Assembly: GCA_900541575.1 (NCBI GenBank)
Contig: UQKO01000046.1
Span: forward strand, 1 to 21,132
Source of the DNA: an uncultured Prevotella sp.
Lineage (GTDB): Bacteria > Bacteroidota > Bacteroidia > Bacteroidales > Bacteroidaceae
Length of the DNA stretch: 21,132 nucleotides
Direction: 5' to 3'
The translations under genes and the position numbers were made by a program. The notes beneath the pieces were generated by a model. That model was not told the DNA's origin and made no database searches. It worked only from the letters and a program-made list of their open reading frames with translations. Shown here in pieces: positions 1 through 6,341 of this stretch (the stretch's first letter is position 1; each line of letters starts with the position of its first letter).

Positions 1-2
1 CA

Positions 3-544
3 GACTCCTGCACATACTATGCGCCCCATACCAACCACAGTGTCATCTATTACTAGGATGCCACCGCTCTTGGCTCTAACTATGCTGTGAACGACCAAGA
101 CTTTCATTGGGTAGTGGTGCATGAGTTTGAACGGCATGGCTGGAGTGCGCAAGATGTGTATCTTGGCAACCCCATGCGACATGATGAAAAGTACTTGCTC
201 ATCAACCAAGGATTTTCAGGCAAGCGACGCTTGATGCCGTATTTAAACCGTCAAATGTTGTGCAAATGAGAACAAAGTCAAACTTGTTTGAACTTTGTCG
301 AGTGCAGCCAACATTCGTAAAACAAAACAACGATGACCTTATTCTTGCCATACAATCGGCAGGTGTAGAACGTGGAAAAAACGGTTTTCGCAAAAACAAG
401 TCCACAGAGAAGAATCCCGAATCAGAGGAGGACTTGTTGGAGCATCGCACCGATGGCACGGATGCTTTTGATACGTTGTATATTGGGTGTGAAAAGTTCC
501 CGCAGCATGATTATTATGGGGGATTTGTGGGAGGTGTGAGATAA
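3..544 (+). pseudogene. phage large terminase subunit, nuclease end, broken
   Basis: This is the 3' part of a phage large terminase gene, the DNA-packaging motor; its 5' part lies outside the window. Seen: frame 3 reads D-A-T-A-L-G-S-N-Y (57-83) and continues through HEFERHGW, DVYLGNPMRHDEKYLL and MPYLNRQ up to base 254. The reading then resumes in another frame from base 326 as NNDDLILAIQSAG, RGKNGFRKNKS and HRTDGTDAFD, ending at 544. Known: terminases have an RNase H-like nuclease with spaced acidic residues, and the NR...NGF.K.KS.EK...D.FDT order fits this domain. The reading is broken twice: TAG at 54-56 just before the acidic DATAL segment, and about 71 extra bases (255-325) that shift the frame and add a TGA. 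It is very probably inactive. The family call rests on remembered motif order, without a search. Confidence 0.6.
255..325. repeat. 71-bp insertion with central palindrome in terminase relic
   Basis: The terminase reading joins smoothly if bases 255-325 are removed: NRQ (ending at 254) to NNDDL (starting at 326). The extra 71 bases hold a hairpin at 272-298 with arms ACAAAGT-CAAAC and GTTTG-AACTTTGT, one bulged T and a 2-base loop. This looks like a small palindromic insertion (MITE or dispersed intergenic repeat), but no second copy is in the window and no target duplication is clear. The exact borders are uncertain by a few bases. Confidence 0.4.
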
Positions 545-580
545 AATGTCTATTTTGCGAAATCGAACTAAAACTTTTTT

Positions 581-1258
581 ATGATTATGAACAAAGTCAT
601 TGCTATCTTAGTTGCATTCTTCTCCGTATTCTGTGCGTATGCACAAAAAGCGGATAAGTCTGAACAGTATCGTGTAAGGATAACCAAGGTGGACGGAACT
701 ACTTTGGAAGGCTACTCCATGACAAGTTTCTACAACACCATGCTTCCTGAAGTAAAGAAGTTTACCTTTAGCACAGAGTACAAGGGGGAAACTACTACCT
801 ATACGAGTGAAGAGGTGAAAAGAGTGGAGTTCGTCAACCTTGAAATGGATTCTATGCCTCTTGTCTACGAATCGGTTCAAGCATTGTCCACTATTCCTGG
901 TCCTCTCCGCAAAAACCCGAAACCATTCAAGAAGCCTGTTTTCTTGCGCCTTTTCTATAATGGCAAGAACGTAAAGGGATATACGATGTCCTTTGCGGAC
1001 AACACGTACACCAAAAGTTCCACCACTTCACGCGACACTTGGAAATACTACTACTTGACCAAGGATGCCACCTATGCGAACGCATATTGGCTTGATATCA
1101 AAGGGATACGAGTTGCAATAAAGAAGGAACTAAAATTTGCTTTAAAGGATTTTCCTGAAGTCATAAAGAAAATAGAGAATGATGAGATTTCATTGAAGGA
1201 GTTCAAGAAAGACCCGAAAATGATTTTGCCACTGTTAGATCAGTCTTACAAGAAGTAG
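581..1258 (+). CDS. secreted protein of unknown function
   Basis: A 225-aa protein I do not recognise. It begins with a signal peptide: a lysine, a hydrophobic run IAILVAFFSVFCAYA, and probable cleavage before the Gln-Lys that follows. The ATG at 587 (MNKV...) is as good a start as 581, since the first residues read M-I-M-N-K. The mature part is basic and rich in beta-prone stretches (RVRITKVDGTTLEGY, PVFLRLFYNGKNVKGY), with a lysine-rich, probably helical C-terminus. The two halves share a weak pattern in which a short strand is followed by G-Y-(S/T)-M-(T/S), at VDGTTLEGYSMTSF and YNGKNVKGYTMSFA, so it may hold two related units. It sits between phage relics, has its own strong terminator at 1303-1350, and is probably a passenger gene. 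It likely acts in the periplasm or outside the cell. Confidence 0.7.
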   Translation: MIMNKVIAILVAFFSVFCAYAQKADKSEQYRVRITKVDGTTLEGYSMTSFYNTMLPEVKKFTFSTEYKGETTTYTSEEVKRVEFVNLEMDSMPLVYESVQALSTIPGPLRKNPKPFKKPVFLRLFYNGKNVKGYTMSFADNTYTKSSTTSRDTWKYYYLTKDATYANAYWLDIKGIRVAIKKELKFALKDFPEVIKKIENDEISLKEFKKDPKMILPLLDQSYKK

Positions 1259-1302
1259 TACCCATTCTCCCAAGCCCTCCCTTTCGGGCAATCCTTTCTT
1301 TC

Positions 1303-1350
1303 AGCCGCCGTGCGCATTGGCTCTCTTGCTGTGCGCATGGCGGCTTTTTC
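1303..1350 (+). terminator. intrinsic terminator after secreted-protein gene
   Basis: A 14-bp stem pairs AGCCGCCGTGCGCA (1303-1316) with TGCGCATGGCGGCT (1332-1345), with a single G-T pair, and is followed directly by a T run. It lies 45 bp past the stop at 1258. Confidence 0.85.
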
Positions 1351-1808
1351 GTGGGAAACGTACTTTCACGTTCTTCTTGACCGATGAAGTTCCCACGCTC
1401 ACGCTGATCTTTCAGAATGAGTTCAATGTGAATGATACCTTGTACCTCACCGCCCAAACTAAACGCAAGGTTTCTTTTGACCGCAGCTTTGCTGTGTGTT
1501 GTGGAAAATCTTCTGCATACGATGATAACACGGAGGTAGAATACGAGAGCGAGACGTCCTCGCTTTCCTATTCCTTCGCCCGTCATCTTACGCAGGCTTT
1601 GCAGTCTCACAAACTCTACTTGATCTCTCCCGAACTCCCTGTGGGCAGTTCCGTTCTTATCACTGACATCGAAAGTGAACTTTCTGATGCCACCAATGCG
1701 AACAACCATGTGAAGTTCAAGTGGAAACCGCTTCGCAAGCAGGTGCCTTTTACCGTTCCTCGCTTACATAATATCTTCAACCAAGTTTACAACAACACTT
1801 TTGACTAA
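1350..1808 (+). pseudogene. phage structural-type gene, 5' end lost
   Basis: An open frame of about 150 residues that ends in a normal stop at 1806-1808 but has no believable start. The only long extension begins at a TTG (1317) inside the loop of the preceding terminator; another TTG lies at 1377. Readable protein starts near TDEVPTLTLIF and runs through FNVNDTLYLTAQ, YDDNTEVEYESE, SFARHLTQALQSHKLYLISP and VKFKWKPLRKQVPF to the end. I do not recognise a named domain. Overlap with the next gene (TAATG) and nearness to the terminase relic suggest a prophage virion or tail-related gene whose 5' end was lost when the region before it was rearranged. Confidence 0.45.
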
Positions 1809-2041
1809 TGCCCCACGCTATCCACATCACCACGCTCAAACGTATGCTCCAATCTCCCGACCCATTAGGCCTCAAACTATGGACGCGCTCGGGTGAAATC
1901 CAATGCTGGCACCGCTGCATCTCGCTTCGCTACGATTTCTACAAAGGCACGCGAAGAATGAAACTGCTGGACTCTAATGAAATCCGCCAGCTTCGCGACG
2001 TCTGTGTGTTTGAAATCAATGGTATGGAGGTGTTTGTGTAA
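1808..2041 (+). CDS. small phage-type protein, 77 aa
   Basis: Its ATG overlaps the stop of the gene before it (TAATG at 1806-1810), a layout typical of translational coupling in phage operons. The 77-aa product is complete, has no signal peptide or membrane segment, and is rich in basic and aromatic residues (LKLWTRSGEIQCWHRC, YKGTRRMKLL). It closes with a C-terminal stretch (EIRQLRDVCVFEINGMEVFV) of a kind I associate with short conserved proteins in Bacteroidetes phages. No function can be assigned. Its partner upstream is truncated, so it is probably a leftover that is still open rather than a working virion gene. The AbiE operator region begins 5 bases after its stop. Confidence 0.6.
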   Translation: MPHAIHITTLKRMLQSPDPLGLKLWTRSGEIQCWHRCISLRYDFYKGTRRMKLLDSNEIRQLRDVCVFEINGMEVFV

Positions 2042-2045
2042 CTCA

Positions 2046-2137
2046 ATTTGTCACAAATATCAATTATTTTTGTGACAAATAAATTTTTTCTTTCTTCAAT
2101 GTTTGTGTGTCACATATTTCTTGTAAATTTGTGACAT
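2046..2137 (+). promoter_or_regulatory. duplicated palindromic operator/promoter of the abiE operon
   Basis: Four copies of a TGTSACA core lie just before the AbiEi gene: centred at C2052 (within ATTTGTCACAAAT), G2074 (within TTTGTGACAAA), C2111 (TGTCACA) and G2133 (TTTGTGACA). They form two pairs. In each pair the centres are 22 bp apart and the cores are in opposite orientation, so the same inverted-repeat operator is present twice (2047-2079 and 2106-2136). AbiEi antitoxins are known to repress their own promoter by binding two inverted repeats, so this is the likely AbiEi operator. No clear TAnnTTTG box could be fixed within it. Confidence 0.65.
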
Positions 2138-2150
2138 AATTCATTTTAAT

Positions 2151-2756
2151 ATGGAAAGTACAGCTCAAAAAATAGAAAACAAAATACGCACCTTCAAGAG
2201 GGGAAAAATTTTTTTTCCTGACGATTTCGTGGGTATGGGGACTTCTGATACGATAAGGCAAACATTGCAAAGGTTAACGAAAAGTGGGGTAATAATTCGT
2301 GTGGCACAAGGTGTCTATTGTTATCCTGAAATAGAAGAAAAACTTGGCTTAGGGATTATTTACCCTTCGTATGACCAAATAGCCAAAGCATTAGCTTCTC
2401 GTGATCATGCACGTATAGTGCCAACTGGCGAATATGCACTTAATGCATTGGGGCTTTCGACACAAGTCCCTATGAATTATGTATTCCTTACTGATGGACA
2501 ATCTCGAAAGGTTTGTATATCAGGGAACAAGGGAATACAATTTAAGAATACCGCACCTAAAAATTTGGCTTTTAAGAACCATTTGGCCATGCTTGTAAAT
2601 TCTGCATTGAAGTCAATCAAAAAGGAAAATGTCACTATGGGGCAGATTAGTCAGATAATCTTTCTGCTCCAGAAAGAAGAGAAAAAATCGGTGCTTAGCG
2701 ACCTAAAGTTAATGCCTGTATGGGTACGAAAAATTGTAACAGCAGCATATGAATAA
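2151..2756 (+). CDS. AbiEi-type antitoxin / transcriptional repressor
   Basis: A 201-aa antitoxin and autorepressor of a type IV toxin-antitoxin pair. Seen: an N-terminal winged-helix segment (residues about 5-60: FPDDFVGMGTSDTIRQTLQR, then LTKSGVIIRVAQGVYCYP). The C-terminal domain has ARIVPTGEYALNALGLSTQ and a basic-hydrophobic stretch, as in the AbiEi/DUF6088 group. Known: AbiEi blocks AbiEii without stable binding to it and represses the operon through inverted repeats in the promoter; repeats of that kind stand 15-105 bp upstream here. The start ATG at 2151 gives a normal N-terminus. The gene overlaps the toxin gene by 8 bases. The operon is visibly more AT-rich than the genes further right, which suggests horizontal acquisition. 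The pair as a whole is recognised more firmly than the exact subfamily. Confidence 0.85.
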   Translation: MESTAQKIENKIRTFKRGKIFFPDDFVGMGTSDTIRQTLQRLTKSGVIIRVAQGVYCYPEIEEKLGLGIIYPSYDQIAKALASRDHARIVPTGEYALNALGLSTQVPMNYVFLTDGQSRKVCISGNKGIQFKNTAPKNLAFKNHLAMLVNSALKSIKKENVTMGQISQIIFLLQKEEKKSVLSDLKLMPVWVRKIVTAAYE

Positions 2757-3756
2757 CTATTTTCAACTTACAGAGAACGAACAACGTCTTGTTTTACAAC
2801 AATCTGCGGCTCGTTATGGTTTGCCACCTCAGGCAATTGAAAAGGATCTTTGGGTCTCTACTATACTACAAATCGTATTTACACTACCTTTTGCGGAAAA
2901 AATAATCTTCAAAGGGGGAACATCTCTGAGTAAAGTTTGGCACTTAATAGACCGATTTTCAGAAGATATAGATTTGGCGGTAGATCGCTCACTTTTTGAT
3001 TTTGAAGGTGATTTGACTAAAAAACAAATAAAGAAACTCCGAAAAGCATCATCTCTTTTTGTTAAAGATGAGTTTACTCCAGCATTAGAGTCGGCTCTTG
3101 AAAAATATGGCTTGAATAATCTGTGTTCTGTAAAACCAGAACCTGATGGAGAAGGTGATAGTACATATCCAGAACCTCGCAAAATTTTTGTGAGTTACAA
3201 AAGTGTATGGCCTGATCCATTAGCCTATCTATCACCTATCGTTATGCTTGAAATAGGTGCACGCTCATTACTTGAACCGCATGAGAACACACATATACGC
3301 AGTATGGTTGAAAGTCTGTTCCCGACCATTCAAACTACAATTGTTGATAGCGAAGTGGCAACCGCACTGGCAAACAAAACTTTTTTGGAAAAGGTTTTTC
3401 TGTTGCACGAATTGTTCTCCGTTGAAGGTCATGGAGAAATTGCTGATCGAAAGTCCAGACATCTGTATGACTTATCGAGAATGATGGATAAAGACTTCGC
3501 TCTGTCTGCTATTGATGATGATGCCTTGTGGGAATCAATTCGGCACCATCGTGAAATTTTCACCAGCGTCAGTGGTATGGATTATACACCCGATATTCGG
3601 AAGCGATTGGTTCTTGTACCGCGTGAAAACATTATCACCGCATGGGAAAGTGATTATAAAAGTATGTGTACTTCTATGATATATGGCGAAAAGCCAAGTT
3701 TCAATCAGTTGATAGAGCGCATGCGCGAATTAGAAAGTAGATTTCTTCAATCATAA
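2749..3756 (+). CDS. AbiEii/AbiGii family nucleotidyltransferase toxin
   Basis: A 335-aa toxin of the nucleotidyltransferase superfamily. Seen: EKDLWVS (31-37), the nucleotide-binding GGTSLSK (56-62) and the catalytic RFSEDIDL (69-76) with its two Asp residues. Further on are the EIGARS motif and RHLYDLSRM in the helical C-terminal half. These match AbiEii motifs in order and spacing, and the length is within the family range. Known: AbiEii-type toxins modify cellular RNA (tRNA nucleotidylation is shown for related enzymes), stop growth and can abort phage infection; the target of this one is unknown. The ATG lies inside the end of the antitoxin gene (8-base overlap ATGAATAA), so translation is coupled. 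All key residues seem present, so the toxin is predicted to be active. Confidence 0.9.
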   Translation: MNNYFQLTENEQRLVLQQSAARYGLPPQAIEKDLWVSTILQIVFTLPFAEKIIFKGGTSLSKVWHLIDRFSEDIDLAVDRSLFDFEGDLTKKQIKKLRKASSLFVKDEFTPALESALEKYGLNNLCSVKPEPDGEGDSTYPEPRKIFVSYKSVWPDPLAYLSPIVMLEIGARSLLEPHENTHIRSMVESLFPTIQTTIVDSEVATALANKTFLEKVFLLHELFSVEGHGEIADRKSRHLYDLSRMMDKDFALSAIDDDALWESIRHHREIFTSVSGMDYTPDIRKRLVLVPRENIITAWESDYKSMCTSMIYGEKPSFNQLIERMRELESRFLQS

Positions 3757-3873
3757 AAGCGGCACAATGGTATAATAGCATTAGTTCTCATTTATGATAA
3801 ATCTGACTTTTCAACAGTTGATGTGAGTGTTGTAAAACAGATCGTACATGATGAAGGCTACGAAACAGAGTAA
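3757..3873 (+). pseudogene. 3' remnant of a small gene
   Basis: In the same frame as the toxin gene, directly after its stop, 38 codons stay open and end with TAA at 3871-3873. The part from about 3775 reads like true protein: IALVLIYDKSDFSTVDV, then VVKQIVHDEGYETE. No ATG or other good start is present. The stop lies 3 bases before the ATG of the next gene, as in a coupled gene pair. I take this as the tail of a gene whose 5' part was lost when the AbiE operon came to lie next to it. Function unknown. Confidence 0.4.
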
Positions 3874-3876
3874 AAT

Positions 3877-4134
3877 ATGACAATAGAAATAACCACCATC
3901 GAAGATGTTAAGTCTTTTGCTCAATACTTGCCAAACGATCTTCATCTCAACTTCCACCCTGATGATGACTTCTCGTTTTACGTGAACTACGAAACGAAAG
4001 ATCCTACTTTCTCACCCGAAGAGGCAGCAAAGTACAATGCTCTCATGAATGAGTGCTTTGATGTTTGCGAGAAAGCAAATGTTGATGTTTATGATGTCAT
4101 GGGAGAGTATTTGAGAAATAAGGTTATTGTCTAG
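3877..4134 (+). CDS. small acidic hypothetical protein, 85 aa
   Basis: A complete 85-aa acidic protein without signal peptide or membrane segment. Recognisable blocks are LHLNFHPDDDFSFYVNYET, PTFSPEEAAKYNALMNECFD and the closing VDVYDVMGEYL. I associate this pattern with short uncharacterised Bacteroidetes proteins, but I cannot give it a function. It stands 3 bases after the stop of a truncated small gene, which suggests an original two-gene unit. A small, acidic second gene in such a pair would fit an antitoxin or inhibitor, but that is conjecture. A strong hairpin at 4138-4182 ends the unit. Confidence 0.65.
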   Translation: MTIEITTIEDVKSFAQYLPNDLHLNFHPDDDFSFYVNYETKDPTFSPEEAAKYNALMNECFDVCEKANVDVYDVMGEYLRNKVIV

Positions 4135-4137
4135 TAC

Positions 4138-4182
4138 AAGCGCAATCCCTTTGCAACCACATATTGTAAAGGAATTGCGCTT
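4138..4182. terminator. stem-loop terminator, possibly bidirectional
   Basis: A 19-bp stem with two mismatches or wobbles pairs 4138-4156 (AAGCGCAATCCCTTTGCAA) with 4164-4182, with a 7-base loop. It begins 4 bp after the stop of the acidic small gene and 4 bp beyond the stop of the convergent minus-strand remnant (4186). There is no long T run on either side, so efficiency is uncertain. Confidence 0.65.
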
Positions 4183-4185
4183 GAG

Positions 4186-4422
4186 TTATCTATTGAATTC
4201 TTCAATTCTCTTTATCCATCTGTTTTTTTCTTCAAATCCCCATTGAACATACCAAGCTCTTCCTGATGCGCCATCTAATAGAATAAACTGCCACATGTCT
4301 TTTGTTGGATAAAGTTTGAAACAGTTTCCATCGGTTGAGAATTGCGATAAATCAATCCCATTAAGTGTGATGGAAAATTCCTTTTCTCCTTCTAAACTCC
4401 ATTGGATTTGATAAAAGTGTTT
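4186..4422 (-). pseudogene. C-terminal remnant of a repeat-containing hypothetical protein
   Basis: On the minus strand 78 codons are open and end with TAA at 4186-4188. They read FYQIQWSLEGEKEFSITLNG, then CFKLYPTKDMWQFILLDG and RAWYVQWGFEEKNRWIKRI. The unit YPT..MW.F.LLD..G..W.VQW is one I know from short Bacteroidetes proteins that carry it twice; here the first copy survives only as its end (IQWSL). There is no start codon. The codon before 4422 is TGA, and a neighbouring frame continues upstream for only a few residues (VSFFENTF), so a frameshift and loss of the 5' half are likely. Function unknown. Confidence 0.5.
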
Positions 4423-4467
4423 TCAAAAAAGGAAACTTTTTTCTTTCAGCAGTTCAAAAGTTGTGCT

Positions 4468-4509
4468 TTGGTATCACCATCAAAAAATTGGTATCACCTT
4501 GGTATCACT
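4468..4509. repeat. three direct TTGGTATCAC repeats
   Basis: TTGGTATCACC occurs at 4468-4478 and again at 4488-4498, and TTGGTATCACT at 4499-4509. The copies start 20 bp and then 11 bp apart, so the phase is nearly two turns and then one turn of DNA. They lie in a gene-free stretch between truncated genes and the tRNA. They may be protein-binding sites left from a recombinase or element end. Confidence 0.4.
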
Positions 4510-4676
4510 TTTTTGTATCGTAGAGTATCGTTATGTCCTCTTTTGTCCACTTTGGCAAAATATCCCACTGCGAAGTGAAACATTCGCATTCTCAAAATTA
4601 GACCACATAACATTACTTTTTCGTGTCGCACCATATTGAAATATAGTGCGTATCTGCTTGATAATCAAAACAAAAA

Positions 4677-4718
4677 AAGTGATATCTACATCAATGTAAA
4701 TACCACTTATACTTTTTG
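4677..4718 (-). terminator. probable terminator downstream of tRNA-Lys
   Basis: An inverted repeat at 4677-4691 and 4694-4708 with two G-T pairs. Read on the minus strand, the stem is followed by ACTTTTTTTG (4671-4680). It lies 60 bp downstream of the minus-strand tRNA-Lys. The loop must open beyond the 2 central bases. Confidence 0.45.
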
Positions 4719-4767
4719 ATTCCTGATTTCCTTAAAAATCACTCAGTGACCTCGTTGGGAACATAAG

Positions 4768-4840
4768 TGACTTGCTTGGGGTTCGAACCCAAGACCCCAA
4801 CATTAAAAGTGTTGTGCTCTACCAACTGAGCTAGCAAGTC
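4768..4840 (-). tRNA. tRNA-Lys (anticodon TTT)
   Basis: The minus strand folds as a standard 73-nt tRNA. The acceptor is GACTTGC/GCAAGTC with discriminator A (4768), the D-stem is GCTC/GAGC, the anticodon stem is CAACA/TGTTG around the loop CTTTTAA (anticodon TTT), and the T-stem is TTGGG/CCCAA around TTCGAAC. CCA is not encoded. Its 3' end points left, toward the decayed phage/AbiE island, as expected if the island entered at this tRNA gene. Confidence 0.95.
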
Positions 4841-4894
4841 AAACCTTGGTGCAAGCTGATGCAAGAGATGTTCTCTTGTCTCATTTTGCGAGTG

Positions 4895-4926
4895 CAAAGG
4901 TAAAGGTTTTAGTTTAGTTGACCAAA
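4895..4926 (-). promoter_or_regulatory. promoter of tRNA-Lys
   Basis: On the minus strand TTTG stands 20 bp ahead of TACCTTTG (4902-4895), matching the Bacteroidetes sigma-AB type promoter TTTG-N19/20-TAnnTTTG. It lies about 55 bp before the tRNA 5' end. Confidence 0.75.
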
Positions 4927-5004
4927 TATTTTGAAATGTTTTTTTATTCTATGGTGTATTTTTATGATTATAGGAGAGACTGTGAGTACTTTTATTGTGC
5001 ATAC

Positions 5005-6177
5005 TTACTGAATTTTTCCTTTGCCATAGCAGGTCTTGCACTGCCCGCTTCCGTTGCACCATTGGCAGTTTTGGAATACTTCCTTAGGATCTTCTACGTC
5101 GGTAGAGGGGCCTATAACCTTTTTGAATCCACGGCCTTGACACATTCGGCATCTGCCGTTTCCACCGCAGTCGGGACACGTTCTGCCAAGCGAGCGATAA
5201 CTCTCCGCTCCGCCGCGCTCCGATTCTGAGGAGCTACTTGGCGCAGCATTCGTCTGTCCGCTTATGATTACGCCATCGCCCAGTACTTCGCCGTTTTTGC
5301 GTCGTGCTTGGAATTGGCGTTGCACTGCTTCGTAGCGTTTCTGCGGGGCTATCTCTAGCACGCACTTTACTTTGCTCACCATGTTGGTCAGCACGATGCG
5401 CCGATAGTCATTGCTCACGCTGATAGAACTGCGCCAGCTGGCATAAGATTTCACTTCCTCCTGATCATACTCAAAGTGATTGTTGACCATGCGGAGATTG
5501 GTCATCTTGTTCTGATAGCCTGAGAAAGGTTGGAAATCATTCATATTGTCGTGAAAACGGCTGTACACGTACGTTCCGTTGTACTGCACGTCGTCCACGC
5601 CGCCAAGCTCGAAGCAGCGTTCGTCTTGCTTGTCCATGTAGTAGTGCACGGAGGCAGCGAGTCCGTTCGAGCTTACGTAATAATAAGTATGTCCGCTAGG
5701 GAATACGCCCTCGCCCAAAGTCTCTACGCGCTCTTCCTCTTCCGGAGCATTTTCTTTGCCCTTTTTGAAAGTTTCAAAGCTCGTTTTCTTGTTACTCATA
5801 TCGTAATACTCCCGCTCCATTTCAAGCGTAATCCACCCTACCCCATGGCAGTAATCACACGTTTCGCTTATCAAGCCAAAGAAATGATAAGGGTAAAATC
5901 CCCTTCCACTGCATATAGGACATGGAGCTCCTATGGCCTGTTCAGATTTGACATGGTAGACATCGCAAAACAAATTTTTGCGTTCTTCAAACGCGTGGTA
6001 TTCTCCTGGATATACATAGGCAATGAATATGCCGAATGCTACTATCAGCGTAGTGAGCACTATGAGTACAATCTTCACAATCTTTCGTTTGCGGGGGTGC
6101 GCATGCTTCTGTCTGGACTTATTACCGGAGATGGTATGCAATGCTTGTGGGGCTTTGACTTTTTTATTTGTAATCAT
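5005..6177 (-). CDS. single-pass membrane protein with CxxCxGxG zinc motifs, no J domain
   Basis: A 390-aa protein with a basic cytoplasmic-type N-terminus (residues 1-34), one membrane helix at about 34-56 (VKIVLIVLTTLIVAFGIFIA), and two clusters of DnaJ-type zinc motifs. The first cluster is CPICSGRGF (86-94) and CDYCHGVGW (107-115). The second, at the C-terminal end, is CPDCGGNGRCRMCQGRGF (334-351) and CQWCNGSGQCKTCYGKGK (371-388). Between them lies a domain of about 200 residues that I do not recognise, followed by a Ser/Glu linker. Known: CxxCxGxG repeats bind zinc in DnaJ and its relatives. There is no J domain, so it is not a DnaJ co-chaperone in the usual sense. It probably acts at the membrane, perhaps on protein folding or assembly; this is inference. 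It stands alone, with no obvious partner. Confidence 0.8.
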   Translation of the reverse strand: MITNKKVKAPQALHTISGNKSRQKHAHPRKRKIVKIVLIVLTTLIVAFGIFIAYVYPGEYHAFEERKNLFCDVYHVKSEQAIGAPCPICSGRGFYPYHFFGLISETCDYCHGVGWITLEMEREYYDMSNKKTSFETFKKGKENAPEEEERVETLGEGVFPSGHTYYYVSSNGLAASVHYYMDKQDERCFELGGVDDVQYNGTYVYSRFHDNMNDFQPFSGYQNKMTNLRMVNNHFEYDQEEVKSYASWRSSISVSNDYRRIVLTNMVSKVKCVLEIAPQKRYEAVQRQFQARRKNGEVLGDGVIISGQTNAAPSSSSESERGGAESYRSLGRTCPDCGGNGRCRMCQGRGFKKVIGPSTDVEDPKEVFQNCQWCNGSGQCKTCYGKGKIQ

Positions 6178-6341
6178 ATAGAAGAAACGTGTATCAAGTA
6201 CTAGAGATTAGATGATATGCTTGTCAACTTGTTAATCGTAATTGTACTAGCTGGCTTTTCGATGCAAAGAAATAATATCACTCCATCAATAGTAATTCCA
6301 TTAATCACATCTTAAAAGTTTGTTGAGGAATTTGAGTAAGA

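Larger units (their letters stand above)
4423..4767. other. gene-free stretch of decayed element next to tRNA-Lys
   Basis: No supportable gene lies here. The stretch contains the TTGGTATCAC repeats (4468-4509) and an A/T-flanked imperfect inverted repeat at 4677-4708 (AAGTGATATCTACAT against ATGTAAATACCACTT, with G-T pairs and a minimal loop). T runs follow it on the plus strand (CTTTTTG at 4712-4718) and on the minus strand. The hairpin may be a terminator for the minus-strand tRNA transcript. The rest shows nothing I can name. Confidence 0.5.

Noticed and set aside
54..56. Amber codon as stop-codon recoding, as in some Prevotella phages that read TAG as Gln
   Set aside because: The same gene is also broken by a frame-shifting insertion, and neighbouring phage genes end with TAA; decay explains it better.
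5530..6204. Long plus-strand open frame opposite the zinc-motif membrane protein
   Set aside because: It is a shadow of the minus-strand gene; only the minus strand shows a membrane helix and CxxCxGxG motifs.
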